A DNA stretch of 47,564 nucleotides from an uncultured Ruminococcus sp. (GCA_905234535.1 CAJOII010000004.1:1-47564), one strand, 5' to 3'. Counted from the stretch's first letter, positions 32,657 to 41,395 are shown. Translations and numbers: made by a program. Notes: generated by a model not told the origin, from the letters alone.

Positions 32657-33501
32657 AGGGTCCTCCTATACTGTGAACACAGCCATGTCGCAAGCAGCGA
32701 CATGTTGAGATTGGTTTGTGATTTGTTGATTGCTTCCTCGGAGATCTCGATCATGCGAAGGATCTCCTCGCGGGATAGTTTTCTGGATAATTTGAGCGCG
32801 TATTCGTCATCTGTCATGATACCGCACGAGAAGGACAGCGCCGTTCTCAGATATTCTTCCACCAAATGTATCGCGGGGACGAAGCGCTCCTTGTTCTCCT
32901 TTGATGAGAGCGCGTTCAAGGGCAAAAGCAGGTCGGTCTCGTATAAGGAGACGATGCCGTCGATGATCTTCTCTGCGAGCTCTCTCGCCGCTTCGTCCTC
33001 TTTTTCTTTGCCGCTCAGCGTGATCAGCTGAGCGCGGGAGCGCACGGTAGAGAGCAGCGCCGAGGGCTTCTTGACCGTGAAGATGAAGAGGATGTCCTGA
33101 GGCGGCTCCTCGATCAGCTTCAAGAGCGCGTTTTGGGTGATGACCGGCAGCGTACGATCTGCATCGAAGAAGAGGAATACCCTTCTGTCTGCTTCGTTCG
33201 GGATGATGTTTGCCTGTCTGACGATCTCGCGCGCCGAGTCCATATTCACCTGTCTGAGCTTGCCCGAAAGCTCCGGGGCGAAGATGTCGGGATGAGCCGA
33301 CGACAGCGCCTTTTTGCACGCGCTGCACCTCATGCAGGGGCGCTCTTGCTCCTTGCACACCGCGTACATCGAGAGAAACAAAGCGGCATACTCTCGCTCT
33401 TCTTCATCGTCTGAGGAGATGATGACCGTATGAGAGAGCCTGTCTGACCGGATGACGGAGAGGAGCTCCTTTTTCAGGTTGTCGGAGAAGGTAGGTTCCA
33501 T
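32644..33501 (-). CDS. holB: DNA polymerase III delta-prime subunit
   Basis: The 285-residue product is a clamp-loader subunit. It has the AAA+ layout with LSHTVIISSDDE in place of a Walker A, as is normal for delta-prime, which does not bind ATP usefully. A zinc knuckle CKEQERPCMRCSAC is near residue 50. Sensor-like motifs EADRRVFLFFDAD, NALLKLIEEPP and STVRSRAQ follow. The C-terminus is shorter than in E. coli, as in other Clostridia. It overlaps ricT and starts at an ATG after AAGGAAGGG-like purines. Confidence 0.92.
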   Translation of the reverse strand: MEPTFSDNLKKELLSVIRSDRLSHTVIISSDDEEEREYAALFLSMYAVCKEQERPCMRCSACKKALSSAHPDIFAPELSGKLRQVNMDSAREIVRQANIIPNEADRRVFLFFDADRTLPVITQNALLKLIEEPPQDILFIFTVKKPSALLSTVRSRAQLITLSGKEKEDEAARELAEKIIDGIVSLYETDLLLPLNALSSKENKERFVPAIHLVEEYLRTALSFSCGIMTDDEYALKLSRKLSREEILRMIEISEEAINKSQTNLNMSLLATWLCSQYRRTLWQK

Positions 33502-33578
33502 TGGCTGTATGCCCTTCCTTGTAGCTTCAAATAGATATTATAGCATATCCGAAATCAAAAATCCACTGTTTCTTGTTT

Positions 33579-34064
33579 TCAGGGATCCGTCGGTTTTTTG
33601 TTGAGAAACACGATGCTGATCAGCGCCTGACCGTCTTTGACCTCGATCAGAGCGTAGCTGCCCATATATCCCGATACCGCGCCGGGGTTGACATAGTAGA
33701 CGCCGTCCTCATACTCCTCGCGGGCGATGTGCGTGTGTCCGTACAAAGCGACATTGATCCCGTTCTCCTCTGCCGCGTACATCAGGCGGTCGAGCCCGAA
33801 TTTGACATTATACTTATGCCCGTGCGTCGCGAAGAACCTCACTCCGTCTATAGTGAAGATCTCATAGTCCGGCAGCGAGAAGTCAAAGTCGCAGTTGCCC
33901 CTGACCGCGATATAGCGAAAGTCGGGGAATTCGATCATCAGATCCTTGATCGTCTCCTGAGAGTCGCCCAGATGGACGACCGTCTCGGCGTCCCTGTGCG
34001 TCTCTAAAATTTTGCGGGGATTGCGGAGCATCCCGTGGTTGTCGGACATCACGATGATTTTCAT
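33579..34064 (-). CDS. YfcE/MJ0936-type metallophosphoesterase
   Basis: The 161-residue product has all calcineurin-fold metal motifs: SDNHG at 7-11, HLGDS near 31, GNCD near 56, THGHKY near 80 and GHTH near 109. Small members of this family are Mn-dependent phosphodiesterases of unsettled natural substrate. AGGAGGATCAT precedes the ATG. It is divergent from the small-protein operon and lies 77 bases from holB. Confidence 0.92.
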   Translation of the reverse strand: MKIIVMSDNHGMLRNPRKILETHRDAETVVHLGDSQETIKDLMIEFPDFRYIAVRGNCDFDFSLPDYEIFTIDGVRFFATHGHKYNVKFGLDRLMYAAEENGINVALYGHTHIAREEYEDGVYYVNPGAVSGYMGSYALIEVKDGQALISIVFLNKKPTDP

Positions 34065-34122
34065 ATGATCCTCCTGTCATATTCGCGATTGTTTTGCATA
34101 TGATAAGAATGAGGTGAAAATA

Positions 34123-34356
34123 ATGGCAGATAACGCGCAGATCGAGCGGATGATCTCAGCGCTCTCCGAGCGGATGAACACCCCCGCCGCGGATATCAGA
34201 AACGCCTTAGAGGGCGGCTCTCTGCACAAGCTCGTTCAGAAAATGGACAGAAAGCAGTCGGATAAGATCGAGTCGATCTTGAACGACGAAGAAAAAGCGA
34301 AAGCATTCTTGTCCACTCCGCAGGCGCAGGCGATCATCAAAAAGCTGATGGGATAA
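34123..34356 (+). CDS. Small helical protein 1 of three-gene cluster
   Basis: The 77-residue product starts at ATG 34123 after GAGGTG. It is helical and charged: ERMISALSERMNTPAADIRNAL, then KMDRKQSDKIESILNDEEKAKAFLSTP, QAQAIIKKLMG. There is no signal or membrane segment. It is followed one base later by the next gene. The three small proteins share an operon and a similar polar style; I do not recognise a function. Such trios occur in spore-forming Clostridia, so a sporulation link is possible but unproven. Confidence 0.75.
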   Translation: MADNAQIERMISALSERMNTPAADIRNALEGGSLHKLVQKMDRKQSDKIESILNDEEKAKAFLSTPQAQAIIKKLMG

Positions 34357-34357
34357 G

Positions 34358-34708
34358 ATGAGCGCAGATCTCTCCGAGAAGATAAACTCGATCCTCTCAG
34401 ATCCCGAGAGCATGAAGGAGATCAAAGAGCTTGCGTCGATGCTCGGCGAAAGTCAGCCGAGCGTACATAAGGAGGAGAAACCCCCCGCCCCGGATCTCGG
34501 CTCTCTGCTCGGCGCAGAGCAGATGGGGACCTTGATGAAGCTCGCCCCGATGCTCGGCTCTTTAAGTAAAGAGGATGATACCACAAGACTGTTAAAAGCG
34601 ATCAGGCCTTTCCTCAGCGAAGAGCGCAAGCACAAGCTCGACGAGGCTGAGAAAATGCTCAAGATGATGAAGCTGCTGCCGTTACTCAAAGATTTTTCGT
34701 TATTTTAG
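34358..34708 (+). CDS. Small helical protein 2 of three-gene cluster
   Basis: The 116-residue product starts one base after the first protein's stop. It has an N-terminal SEKINSILSDPESMKEIKELASMLG helix pair and a Pro-rich middle, then LGSLLGAEQMGTLMKLAPMLGSL and a Lys/Leu-rich C-terminal helix pair with KMMKLLPLLKDFSLF. The N-terminal half resembles that of the first protein in pattern (SILN/SILSDPE, ...KEI), which suggests an old duplication. It is probably soluble or peripheral at the membrane. Confidence 0.75.
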   Translation: MSADLSEKINSILSDPESMKEIKELASMLGESQPSVHKEEKPPAPDLGSLLGAEQMGTLMKLAPMLGSLSKEDDTTRLLKAIRPFLSEERKHKLDEAEKMLKMMKLLPLLKDFSLF

Positions 34709-34717
34709 GTGAAGAAT

Positions 34718-35011
34718 ATGCCTGAGAGTTCCTTAGAACAACAAGCGCTCAGAAGGGCGCAGAGGATGTATCAGAGCTATGAGACCGCACCCCCTCAACA
34801 GAAGACCGAAAGAAAGCGTGAGGAGCCTAAGCCCGAAGAGCCTCAGCCTTTACAGAAGCCCGTTGAAAAAGAGGAGACCGATCAGCCGAGCCTGCTCGAT
34901 ACGCTTTTAAAGGACAACGAGCGCAGCCTGATCCTGATATTGCTTCTGATCCTCTACTCAGACGGCGCCGACAGCACGCTCCTGCTCGCTCTGATGTATC
35001 TGATAATCTGA
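34718..35011 (+). CDS. Small protein 3: charged linker with hydrophobic C-terminus
   Basis: The 97-residue product starts at ATG 34718, with AGGTG 6 bases upstream just as in the first gene; the in-frame GTG at 34709 is inside that ribosome site. Residues 1-65 are Glu/Lys/Pro/Gln-rich (KREEPKPEEPQPLQKPVEKE). Residues 68-97 are hydrophobic (RSLILILLLILYSDGADSTLLLALMYLII) with a polar turn in the middle, suggesting a hairpin that enters the membrane and comes back. It is the last gene before a terminator and likely anchors the complex of the trio. Confidence 0.75.
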   Translation: MPESSLEQQALRRAQRMYQSYETAPPQQKTERKREEPKPEEPQPLQKPVEKEETDQPSLLDTLLKDNERSLILILLLILYSDGADSTLLLALMYLII

Positions 35012-35070
35012 TTGAAAAGTATACTGATTTGTGATACAATGGCGTTATACTACATTGTATCACATTTTTT
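35012..35070 (+). promoter_or_regulatory. hflX promoter overlapping a terminator hairpin
   Basis: TTGAAA (35012-35017) and TACAAT (35035-35040) are 17 bases apart. GTGATACAATG (35031-35041) and CATTGTATCAC (35053-35063) form a perfect 11-bp stem followed by ATTTTTT, so the -10 box lies in the stem of an intrinsic terminator for the small-protein operon. Confidence 0.65.
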
Positions 35071-35093
35071 GTGTAAAGAAAAGGATAATTTTT

Positions 35094-36335
35094 ATGGAAA
35101 TGACAGAGACCGCAGAGCGGGTGACACGCGCTCTCTTAGTCAGCGTGGATACGGGAGAGTTTGACGCCGAGAGCTCTCTTTCTGAGCTGTTTGAACTCAC
35201 TCAGAGCGCCGGAGCAGAGGCAGTAGCGTCTGTCTCACAGAAGCTGTCTCGTCTTGACCCCGCCACCTGTGTCGGTTCGGGAAAGCTCGAAGAGATCAAG
35301 GAGTACTGTGAGAGAGAGGAGATCGACCTGATCATCTTCGACCTCGAGCTCTCTCCGGTACAGATCAGAAACATCGAGAGCTGCACCGATGTCCGCGTGA
35401 TCGACCGCACGATGCTGATTCTCGATATCTTCGCTTTGAGGGCGAAGAGTAGAGAGGGCAAGCTGCAGGTAGAGCTCGCTCAGCTCAAGTACATGATGCC
35501 CCGCCTGACCGGCAAGGGCGTTGAGCTCTCGCGTCTCGGCGGCGGTATCGGCACCCGCGGCCCCGGCGAGACCAAGCTCGAGACCGACCGCAGACACATC
35601 AAGCGCAGGATGGAGACCCTCAAAGCAGAGCTTAAGGAGGTCGAGACCCGCAGAAGACTGCATAGAGAGCGCAGAGAGAAGGACGGCGTGATCACCGTCG
35701 CGATCGTCGGCTACACGAATGCCGGAAAGTCGACTCTTCTAAACTACCTCACCGACGCGGGCGTGCTCTCACAGGACAAGCTGTTCGCGACCTTAGACCC
35801 CACCTCGCGCGCCTTGCAGCTGCCTTGCGGCGTCACGGTCATGCTGATCGACACCGTCGGGCTCGTCAGACGCCTGCCGCATCATCTCGTTGAGGCGTTC
35901 AAGTCTACCTTGGAAGAAGCGGTAGAGGCGGACATCATCCTCAATGTCTGCGATATCTCGAATGAGGAATCCCGCCTTCACTTAGAGGTGACCGAGGAGC
36001 TTCTCTCCTCCTTAGGCGCTGAGGATAAGCCGATCATACCGGTGCTCAACAAGTGTGACATCGCCGATACCCTCTATTTCCCCGTCTCAAACGCGGTGAG
36101 GATCAGCGCGAAGACCGGCGAGGGCGTGGAGGATCTCCTGAAAGCGATCGAGGAGAACCTCCCGAAGAAGCTCATGCGGGTAATGCTCCTTCTGCCTTTT
36201 GATAAAGGAAATCTCCTCTCTCTGATCAGAGAGAGGGGGACGCTTCATAAAGAAGACTACACCGCAGAAGGGATCAGGGCAGAGGCGACCGTAGACGAGA
36301 TACTGTACCATCGGCTCAAAGAGTATTTGATATAG
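35094..36335 (+). CDS. hflX: GTPase HflX
   Basis: The 413-residue product binds the 50S ribosome and splits stalled or stress-hibernating ribosomes. The N-terminal glycine-rich nucleotide-binding domain (residues 1-185, with GSGKLEEIKEYCE and LSPVQIRNIE, ending RLGGGIGTRGPGETKLE) is followed by a coiled helix. The G domain then starts with G1 GYTNAGKSTLLN, G3 DTVGLV and G4 NKCD. A C-terminal domain ends near YHRLKEYLI. The start is ATG 35094 after AAAGGAT. The promoter overlaps the preceding terminator. Confidence 0.95.
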   Translation: MEMTETAERVTRALLVSVDTGEFDAESSLSELFELTQSAGAEAVASVSQKLSRLDPATCVGSGKLEEIKEYCEREEIDLIIFDLELSPVQIRNIESCTDVRVIDRTMLILDIFALRAKSREGKLQVELAQLKYMMPRLTGKGVELSRLGGGIGTRGPGETKLETDRRHIKRRMETLKAELKEVETRRRLHRERREKDGVITVAIVGYTNAGKSTLLNYLTDAGVLSQDKLFATLDPTSRALQLPCGVTVMLIDTVGLVRRLPHHLVEAFKSTLEEAVEADIILNVCDISNEESRLHLEVTEELLSSLGAEDKPIIPVLNKCDIADTLYFPVSNAVRISAKTGEGVEDLLKAIEENLPKKLMRVMLLLPFDKGNLLSLIRERGTLHKEDYTAEGIRAEATVDEILYHRLKEYLI

Positions 36336-36345
36336 CTTTGGTCGG

Positions 36346-36374
36346 TTGCTTTTTGCTAACGGATATGATATAAT
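36346..36374 (+). promoter_or_regulatory. SigmaA-type promoter for DUF951-prfA operon
   Basis: TTGCTT (36346-36351) and perfect TATAAT (36369-36374) are 17 bases apart, 29 bases before the DUF951 start. Confidence 0.65.
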
Positions 36375-36402
36375 ATAAGTTAAGTTTTCTGAGGGAGGGA
36401 TC

Positions 36403-36606
36403 ATGTTGGATGTCAGAGTGAACGACGAGATCGTGATGAAGAAACCCCACCCCTGCGGCAACAGTCGCTTTCTGCTTCTGCGCGTCGGCATGGACTTCAA
36501 GATCCGATGCCTGAAGTGCGGCAGAGAGGTGATGGCCCCGCGCAGGAAGACAGAGCATAATATCAAAGAGGTCTATCGCTCGGGCGAGAAGATCGATATC
36601 AGATAA
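36403..36606 (+). CDS. DUF951 family protein
   Basis: The 67-residue product has the family pattern: MKKPHPCG (residues 12-19), RLGxDFKIRCLKCGREVM around residues 30-43 and RRK near 47. The cysteines (CG, C-x2-C) probably bind zinc. DUF951 proteins often precede genes for translation factors or the replication initiator in Firmicutes. Here the next gene, nine bases on, is prfA. The function is unknown. GGGAGGG precedes the ATG. Confidence 0.9.
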   Translation: MLDVRVNDEIVMKKPHPCGNSRFLLLRVGMDFKIRCLKCGREVMAPRRKTEHNIKEVYRSGEKIDIR

Positions 36607-36615
36607 AGGTAGATC

Positions 36616-37698
36616 ATGTTTGACAGATTAGAGATATTTTCCAAACGGTACGAGGAGCTCGAGCGCAGGATGTGTCAGAGCGATGTAGTCTGTGATCCCG
36701 CGCTGTACGCGAAGGTGATGAAGGAGTACGCATCCTTGGAGCCCGTGGTCAAGAAATACAGAGAATATCAGCATACGAAGAGTACGATCGAAGAGTCGCT
36801 CTCGATCCTCTCCGACAGCGCCGCTGACGAAGAGATCAGGGATCTCGCCTCCATAGAGCTCGAAGAGGCGAAGGGGGCCCTTCCCCTGCTTGAAGAGGAC
36901 TTAAAGATCCTCCTGCTCCCCAAGGACCCCAACGACGAGCGCAATGTCATCGTTGAGATCCGCGCGGGCACCGGCGGCGAGGAGAGCTCGCTGTTCGCGT
37001 TTGATCTCTTTCGGATGTACTCGATGTACGCGGAGAGAAAGGGCTACAAGATCGACGTCATCAACCGAAGCGAGACCGGCCTCGGCGGCATCAAGGAGAT
37101 CTCGTTCTCGGTCTCGGGAGCGGGCGCGTATTCGCGTCTGAAGTTTGAGTCCGGCACCCATCGGGTTCAGCGTGTGCCTCAGACCGAGAGCTCCGGCAGG
37201 ATCCATACCTCCGCCGTCACCGTCGCGGTGCTTCCCGAGGCGGACGATGTCGAGGTACAGATCAACCCGAACGATCTCGAGATCGATACCTTCCGCTCCT
37301 CCGGCGCGGGCGGTCAGCACATCAACAAGACATCCTCCGCGATCCGCATCACGCACAAGCCGTCGGGACTTGTTGTAGAGTGTCAGGACGAGCGCTCTCA
37401 GTATAAGAACAAGGACAAGGCGATGAAGGTGTTGAAGTCGCGCCTTTTAAAGATCGAACAGGATAAACAAAACGAGTCGATCGCCCTCGACCGCCGCTCT
37501 CAGGTGGGCTCCGGCGACCGCAGCGAGAAGATCCGCACCTATAACTTCCCCCAGTCGCGCGTGACCGATCACCGCATCGGGCTGACCCTCTACCGCTTAG
37601 AGGAGATCCTAAACGGCGATCTCGATGAGATCATCGACGCGCTGGTTACCGATATGCGGGCGAATATGCTCAAAGAAAGTATAGAAGAAAGCGTCTGA
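36616..37698 (+). CDS. prfA: Peptide chain release factor 1
   Basis: The 360-residue product ends translation at UAA and UAG. The peptidyl hydrolysis motif GAGGQHINKTSSAIRITH is near residue 235, and the stop-codon-reading region with the PQTES element is near residue 190 (PQTESSGRIHTSAVTVAV). Start and length are normal; AAAGGTAG precedes the ATG. Downstream is the Sua5-CoaE gene. In many bacteria an N5-glutamine methyltransferase (prmC) follows; it is absent here. Confidence 0.97.
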   Translation: MFDRLEIFSKRYEELERRMCQSDVVCDPALYAKVMKEYASLEPVVKKYREYQHTKSTIEESLSILSDSAADEEIRDLASIELEEAKGALPLLEEDLKILLLPKDPNDERNVIVEIRAGTGGEESSLFAFDLFRMYSMYAERKGYKIDVINRSETGLGGIKEISFSVSGAGAYSRLKFESGTHRVQRVPQTESSGRIHTSAVTVAVLPEADDVEVQINPNDLEIDTFRSSGAGGQHINKTSSAIRITHKPSGLVVECQDERSQYKNKDKAMKVLKSRLLKIEQDKQNESIALDRRSQVGSGDRSEKIRTYNFPQSRVTDHRIGLTLYRLEEILNGDLDEIIDALVTDMRANMLKESIEESV

Positions 37699-37702
37699 TC
37701 AG

Positions 37703-39328
37703 ATGAACACCCTACTGTTAGGAACAACTCAAAAAGACCTTGATACGGCTGCCGGGATCTTACGCCTCGGCGGTCTTGTCGCGGTACCCACCGAGACCGT
37801 CTACGGGCTCGCCGCTGACGCGCTGAACGCCGAGAGTGTGAAGAAGGTGTTCAAGGCGAAAGGCCGCCCGATGGATAATCCCCTGATCGTCCATATCGCG
37901 TCTCTTGAGGATATCGAGAGCTTAGGGCTGGTCAGAGAGTTTCCTAAGACCGCGCGGATGCTCTCAGAGCGCTTCTGGCCGGGGCCCTTGACCCTGATCA
38001 TGAAGAAGGGCGAGGTCATCCCCGACGAGGTGAGCGCGGGGCTTGATACCGTGGCGATCCGCATGCCCTCCCACGAGGTGACGCGGGAGCTGATCAGAAG
38101 AAGCGGCTGCGCCTTGGCTGCGCCGTCTGCAAACTCCTCGGGGCTTCCGAGTCCCACCACAGCCTCCCGCGTGATGGAGGATCTAAACGGCAGGATCGAC
38201 GCGGTGGTCGACGGCGGACGATGCACGGTCGGCGTCGAGAGCACCGTTCTCACGCTCGTGACCGATCCGCCCCGTATCCTCCGCCCCGGCAGGATCACCA
38301 AGGAAGAGATCGAAGAGGTCATCGGCAAAGTCGAGATCGATCCCGCCGTGATCAGCGGGATGGAAAAAGGACAGACAGCGTCCTCTCCCGGAATGAAATA
38401 TAAGCACTATTCGCCGAAGGTGAAGGTCGTGCTGATCAGATCGGACGACCGGCAGTATCGGCAGTTTTTAGACCGCAGATGGCGCCGCCTCTCGGACTGT
38501 GCCGCCTTGTGCTATGAGGAGGATCTGCCCTATATCGACGCTCCCGCGGTGTCTTTAGGCAGAAAGGACGACCTCGAAGGACAGGCGAGAAGGCTCTTCG
38601 AAGCGCTCAGAGAAGCGGACGAGATCGAGGATATCCGTATCGTCTACGCCCACTGCCCGAAGGCGCAGGGGGTCGGGCTTGCGTTATACAACCGCCTGAT
38701 CCGCGCGGCGGCGTTCGAGGTGATCGAGATTCCGAAGGTGAAGATCATCGGGCTGACCGGTCAGTCGGGTGCAGGCAAGAGCGAGGTCGCCGCTCTGTTC
38801 AAGGAGCGGGGTATCCCCGTCATCGACGCGGATCTTGCCGCACGGCGCGCGGTAGAGGATCCGGAGATTTTAAAGAAGCTCAGAGAAGCGTTCTCTGACG
38901 AGATCATCAGAGAAGACGGCTCTCTTGACCGCAGAAAGACCGCAGAGATCGTGTTCTGTGATGACGAAGCGAGAGAGTATCTCAATTCCGTCACCCACCC
39001 GAAGATCCTCGAGATCATGTTAGGTGAAGCGAAGGATCTCTCTGAACAGGGAGAAGAGACGGTCGTCTTTGACGCGCCCCAGCTGTTCGAAGCGTGGGAG
39101 GACTTCTACTGTGATCGGATCATCGCGGTCGTCGCCGACCGACAGATCAGGCTGAAGAGGATCATCGAGCGCGACCTGCTCAGTGAGGAAGAGGCGACAC
39201 ACAGGATCGACGCCCAGTTCTCACAAGAATTTTTCAAAGAACACAGCGACGATGTGATCGAGAACAACGGCTCTTTGAGCGATCTTTTTGAGCAGGCGAA
39301 CAGGATCTTCGAGGTGCTCTATGGCTGA
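37703..39328 (+). CDS. Sua5-type threonylcarbamoyl-AMP synthase fused to dephospho-CoA kinase
   Basis: The 541-residue product joins two enzymes in one frame. Residues 1-200 are the YrdC domain (TETVYGLAADA, KGRPMDNPLIVHI, APSANSSGLPSPT), which makes threonylcarbamoyl-AMP for tRNA t6A. Residues 225-345 are the C-terminal Sua5 domain (SPGMKYKHYSPK, GLALYNRLIRAA). Residues 346-541 are CoaE: P-loop GLTGQSGAGKSEVA near 350, IDADLAARR, HPKI, and a C-terminal lid; it phosphorylates dephospho-CoA, the last CoA step. No good ribosome site precedes the GTG at 38738 where CoaE would begin. The two genes are usually separate. Confidence 0.9.
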   Translation: MNTLLLGTTQKDLDTAAGILRLGGLVAVPTETVYGLAADALNAESVKKVFKAKGRPMDNPLIVHIASLEDIESLGLVREFPKTARMLSERFWPGPLTLIMKKGEVIPDEVSAGLDTVAIRMPSHEVTRELIRRSGCALAAPSANSSGLPSPTTASRVMEDLNGRIDAVVDGGRCTVGVESTVLTLVTDPPRILRPGRITKEEIEEVIGKVEIDPAVISGMEKGQTASSPGMKYKHYSPKVKVVLIRSDDRQYRQFLDRRWRRLSDCAALCYEEDLPYIDAPAVSLGRKDDLEGQARRLFEALREADEIEDIRIVYAHCPKAQGVGLALYNRLIRAAAFEVIEIPKVKIIGLTGQSGAGKSEVAALFKERGIPVIDADLAARRAVEDPEILKKLREAFSDEIIREDGSLDRRKTAEIVFCDDEAREYLNSVTHPKILEIMLGEAKDLSEQGEETVVFDAPQLFEAWEDFYCDRIIAVVADRQIRLKRIIERDLLSEEEATHRIDAQFSQEFFKEHSDDVIENNGSLSDLFEQANRIFEVLYG

Positions 39329-39941
39329 GATGTTTGAAGAGAGAAAGACCAAAGGGCACGGGGTGTGCGGGTGTATCTTCACCTTCATTCTGGTGATCAT
39401 CGTGATCGGGGGCATCCTTCTGTTCTCGACGAACCTGTTCAAGGGCTATAAGAACAAGATTTTAAGCGCCTTCTACCCGCAGAAGTACAGCGAGTATGTC
39501 TCAAAGTACGCGGCAGAGTACAAGGTGGACGAGGATCTCGTCTATGCCGTGATCCGCTGTGAGAGCGGCTTTCGGCCGGAGGTTGAGTCCTCGGCGGGCG
39601 CTGTAGGACTGATGCAGCTGATGCCCGAGACCTTTTACTGGCTCCAGAACGACAAGGACGGCGAGGTGCTCTACTCTTCGGAGCTGCTGACAGACCCCGG
39701 GATCAACATCGAGTACGGCATCTACTATCTCTCGTGGCTGTGCGAAAAGTATGAGGAAGAAGAGACCGCTGTCGCCGCCTACAACGCCGGCATCTCCAAT
39801 GTCGACGACTGGCTCTCGGACAAAGCGTATTCCTTAGACGGCAGGACGCTCTCTCTGATCCCGTTCCAAGAGACAAAAGAATATGTCGAAAAGGTCGAGA
39901 AGACCAAAGAGACATATCAAAATATATATCACTCAAACTAA
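39321..39941 (+). CDS. Membrane-anchored lytic transglycosylase (SLT family)
   Basis: The 206-residue product starts at ATG 39321 (GAGGTG upstream), overlapping the Sua5-CoaE stop by 8 bases. A membrane helix (CIFTFILVIIVIGGILLF, about residues 15-37) leads to a Slt70-type domain with YAVIRCESGFRPEVESSAGAVGLMQLMPET, whose Glu in CESGF is the catalytic acid, and AVAAYNAGISNVDDWL. It cleaves peptidoglycan glycan strands outside the membrane. The coaE-SLT pairing is common in Clostridia; the functional link is unclear. Confidence 0.9.
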   Translation: MAEMFEERKTKGHGVCGCIFTFILVIIVIGGILLFSTNLFKGYKNKILSAFYPQKYSEYVSKYAAEYKVDEDLVYAVIRCESGFRPEVESSAGAVGLMQLMPETFYWLQNDKDGEVLYSSELLTDPGINIEYGIYYLSWLCEKYEEEETAVAAYNAGISNVDDWLSDKAYSLDGRTLSLIPFQETKEYVEKVEKTKETYQNIYHSN

Positions 39942-39971
39942 ATTTATCAACATATACTCAGGAGGTAAAAA

Positions 39972-41360
39972 ATGAGTCAGGCAAAAGAACTTAGAAAACA
40001 GTTGATGATGAAAGAGAGAAAGGGCGCCGCGTCCTTCTCCGATCAGGAGATGAAAGAAGCGTACGCCTTCGCGGAGGGCTACAAGAAGTTCCTCGATTTC
40101 TCCAGAACAGAGAGAGAGGCGGTCATCTATACGAAGAAGCTCGCCGAGGAGCGCGGCTTTGAAGAGTATGACCCCGAGAAGACCTACAAGCCCGGCGACA
40201 GATTCTATGTGATCAACCGCGGCAAGGACATCGGCCTCGTCGTCGTCGGAAAGAATGGCGTCAAGAACGGTGTCAAGCTCGCGATCGCGCACATCGACTC
40301 CCCCAGAGTCGACCTAAAGCCCAACCCCTTGTATGAGGACAGCTCCATGGCGCTGTTCAAGACCCACTACTACGGCGGCATCAAGAAGTACCAGTGGACC
40401 GCTATCCCGCTCGGCCTCCACGGCAGAGTTGTGAAGTTAGACGGAACCTGTGTCGATATCCGCATCGGCGACGATGAGGACGACGAGTGCTTTTTGATCA
40501 CCGATCTGCTGCCCCATCTCGACAAGGAGCAGGCGAAGAAGACCATGAACCAGGCGTTCACCGGAGAGGATCTCAACATCCTCATCGGCTCTGTCCCGCT
40601 TGAGGACAGTGAGGAGAAAGAGCTCGTCGCTTTGAATGTGATGAAGATCTTGAACGAGCGCTACGGCATCGTAGAGGACGACTTCCTCTCCGCAGAGCTT
40701 ACCTTCTGTCCCGCGTTCAAGACCAGAGACATCGGCTTTGACCGCTCGATGATCGGCGGCTACGGCCACGACGACAAGTGCTGCGCGTATCCCGCGGTGA
40801 TCGCGGCACTCGACACCGAGCTGCCCGAGTCCACTGTTATCACCTATCTGACCGATAAGGAAGAGATCGGCTCTGAGGGCAACACCGGTATGCAGTCCGA
40901 CTTCCTCCGTTATTTCATCTATGACCTCGCGAAGGCCGAGGGCGTTGAAGGCTATCATGTGCTCTCAAAGTCCAAGTGCCTCTCCGCGGATGTCAACGCG
41001 GCGTTTGATCCCACCTTCTCTTCCGCGTATGAGCCGAAGAACGCGAGCTTCATGAACGAGGGCGTTGTCATCTCTAAGTACACCGGTCACGGCGGCAAGT
41101 ACGACACCTCCGACGCCTCTGCTGAGTTTATGGGCGAGATCCGCGCGATGCTCGAGAAGAACTCCGTCAAGTGGCAGATCGGCGAGCTCGGCAAGGTCGA
41201 TATCGGCGGCGGCGGCACCATCGCCAAGTATGTCGCGAACATGAATGTTGATGTCGTCGACTTAGGCGTAGCGGTCTTATGTATGCACGCGCCGTTCGAG
41301 GTCATCTCGAAGCCTGACCTCTACATGGCGTACAAGGCGTTCTACAGCCTGTTCAACTGA
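39972..41360 (+). CDS. M18 family aminopeptidase
   Basis: The 462-residue product removes N-terminal residues from peptides in the cytoplasm using two metal ions. Metal and active-site motifs are visible: IAHIDSPRVDLKP near residue 98, DKEEIGSEG near residue 300, and GHGGKYDTSDASAE near residue 380. GDRFYVINRGKD and IGGYGHDDK are family features. CAGGAGG precedes the ATG. It is close behind the SLT gene (30 bases) and is ended by a terminator. Confidence 0.95.
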   Translation: MSQAKELRKQLMMKERKGAASFSDQEMKEAYAFAEGYKKFLDFSRTEREAVIYTKKLAEERGFEEYDPEKTYKPGDRFYVINRGKDIGLVVVGKNGVKNGVKLAIAHIDSPRVDLKPNPLYEDSSMALFKTHYYGGIKKYQWTAIPLGLHGRVVKLDGTCVDIRIGDDEDDECFLITDLLPHLDKEQAKKTMNQAFTGEDLNILIGSVPLEDSEEKELVALNVMKILNERYGIVEDDFLSAELTFCPAFKTRDIGFDRSMIGGYGHDDKCCAYPAVIAALDTELPESTVITYLTDKEEIGSEGNTGMQSDFLRYFIYDLAKAEGVEGYHVLSKSKCLSADVNAAFDPTFSSAYEPKNASFMNEGVVISKYTGHGGKYDTSDASAEFMGEIRAMLEKNSVKWQIGELGKVDIGGGGTIAKYVANMNVDVVDLGVAVLCMHAPFEVISKPDLYMAYKAFYSLFN

Positions 41361-41370
41361 TTATCATTTG

Positions 41371-41395
41371 GGGGAAGGATCACCGTCTTTCCCCT
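41371..41395 (+). terminator. Terminator after the M18 aminopeptidase gene
   Basis: GGGGAA and TTCCCC bracket a short loop, followed by TGTTTT. Confidence 0.6.

Noticed and set aside
38738..39328. Separate coaE gene starting at GTG 38738
   Set aside because: The nearest purine-rich site (GAGGTG at 38717) is 15 bases away and the frame is continuous with Sua5, so a fusion is the simpler reading.
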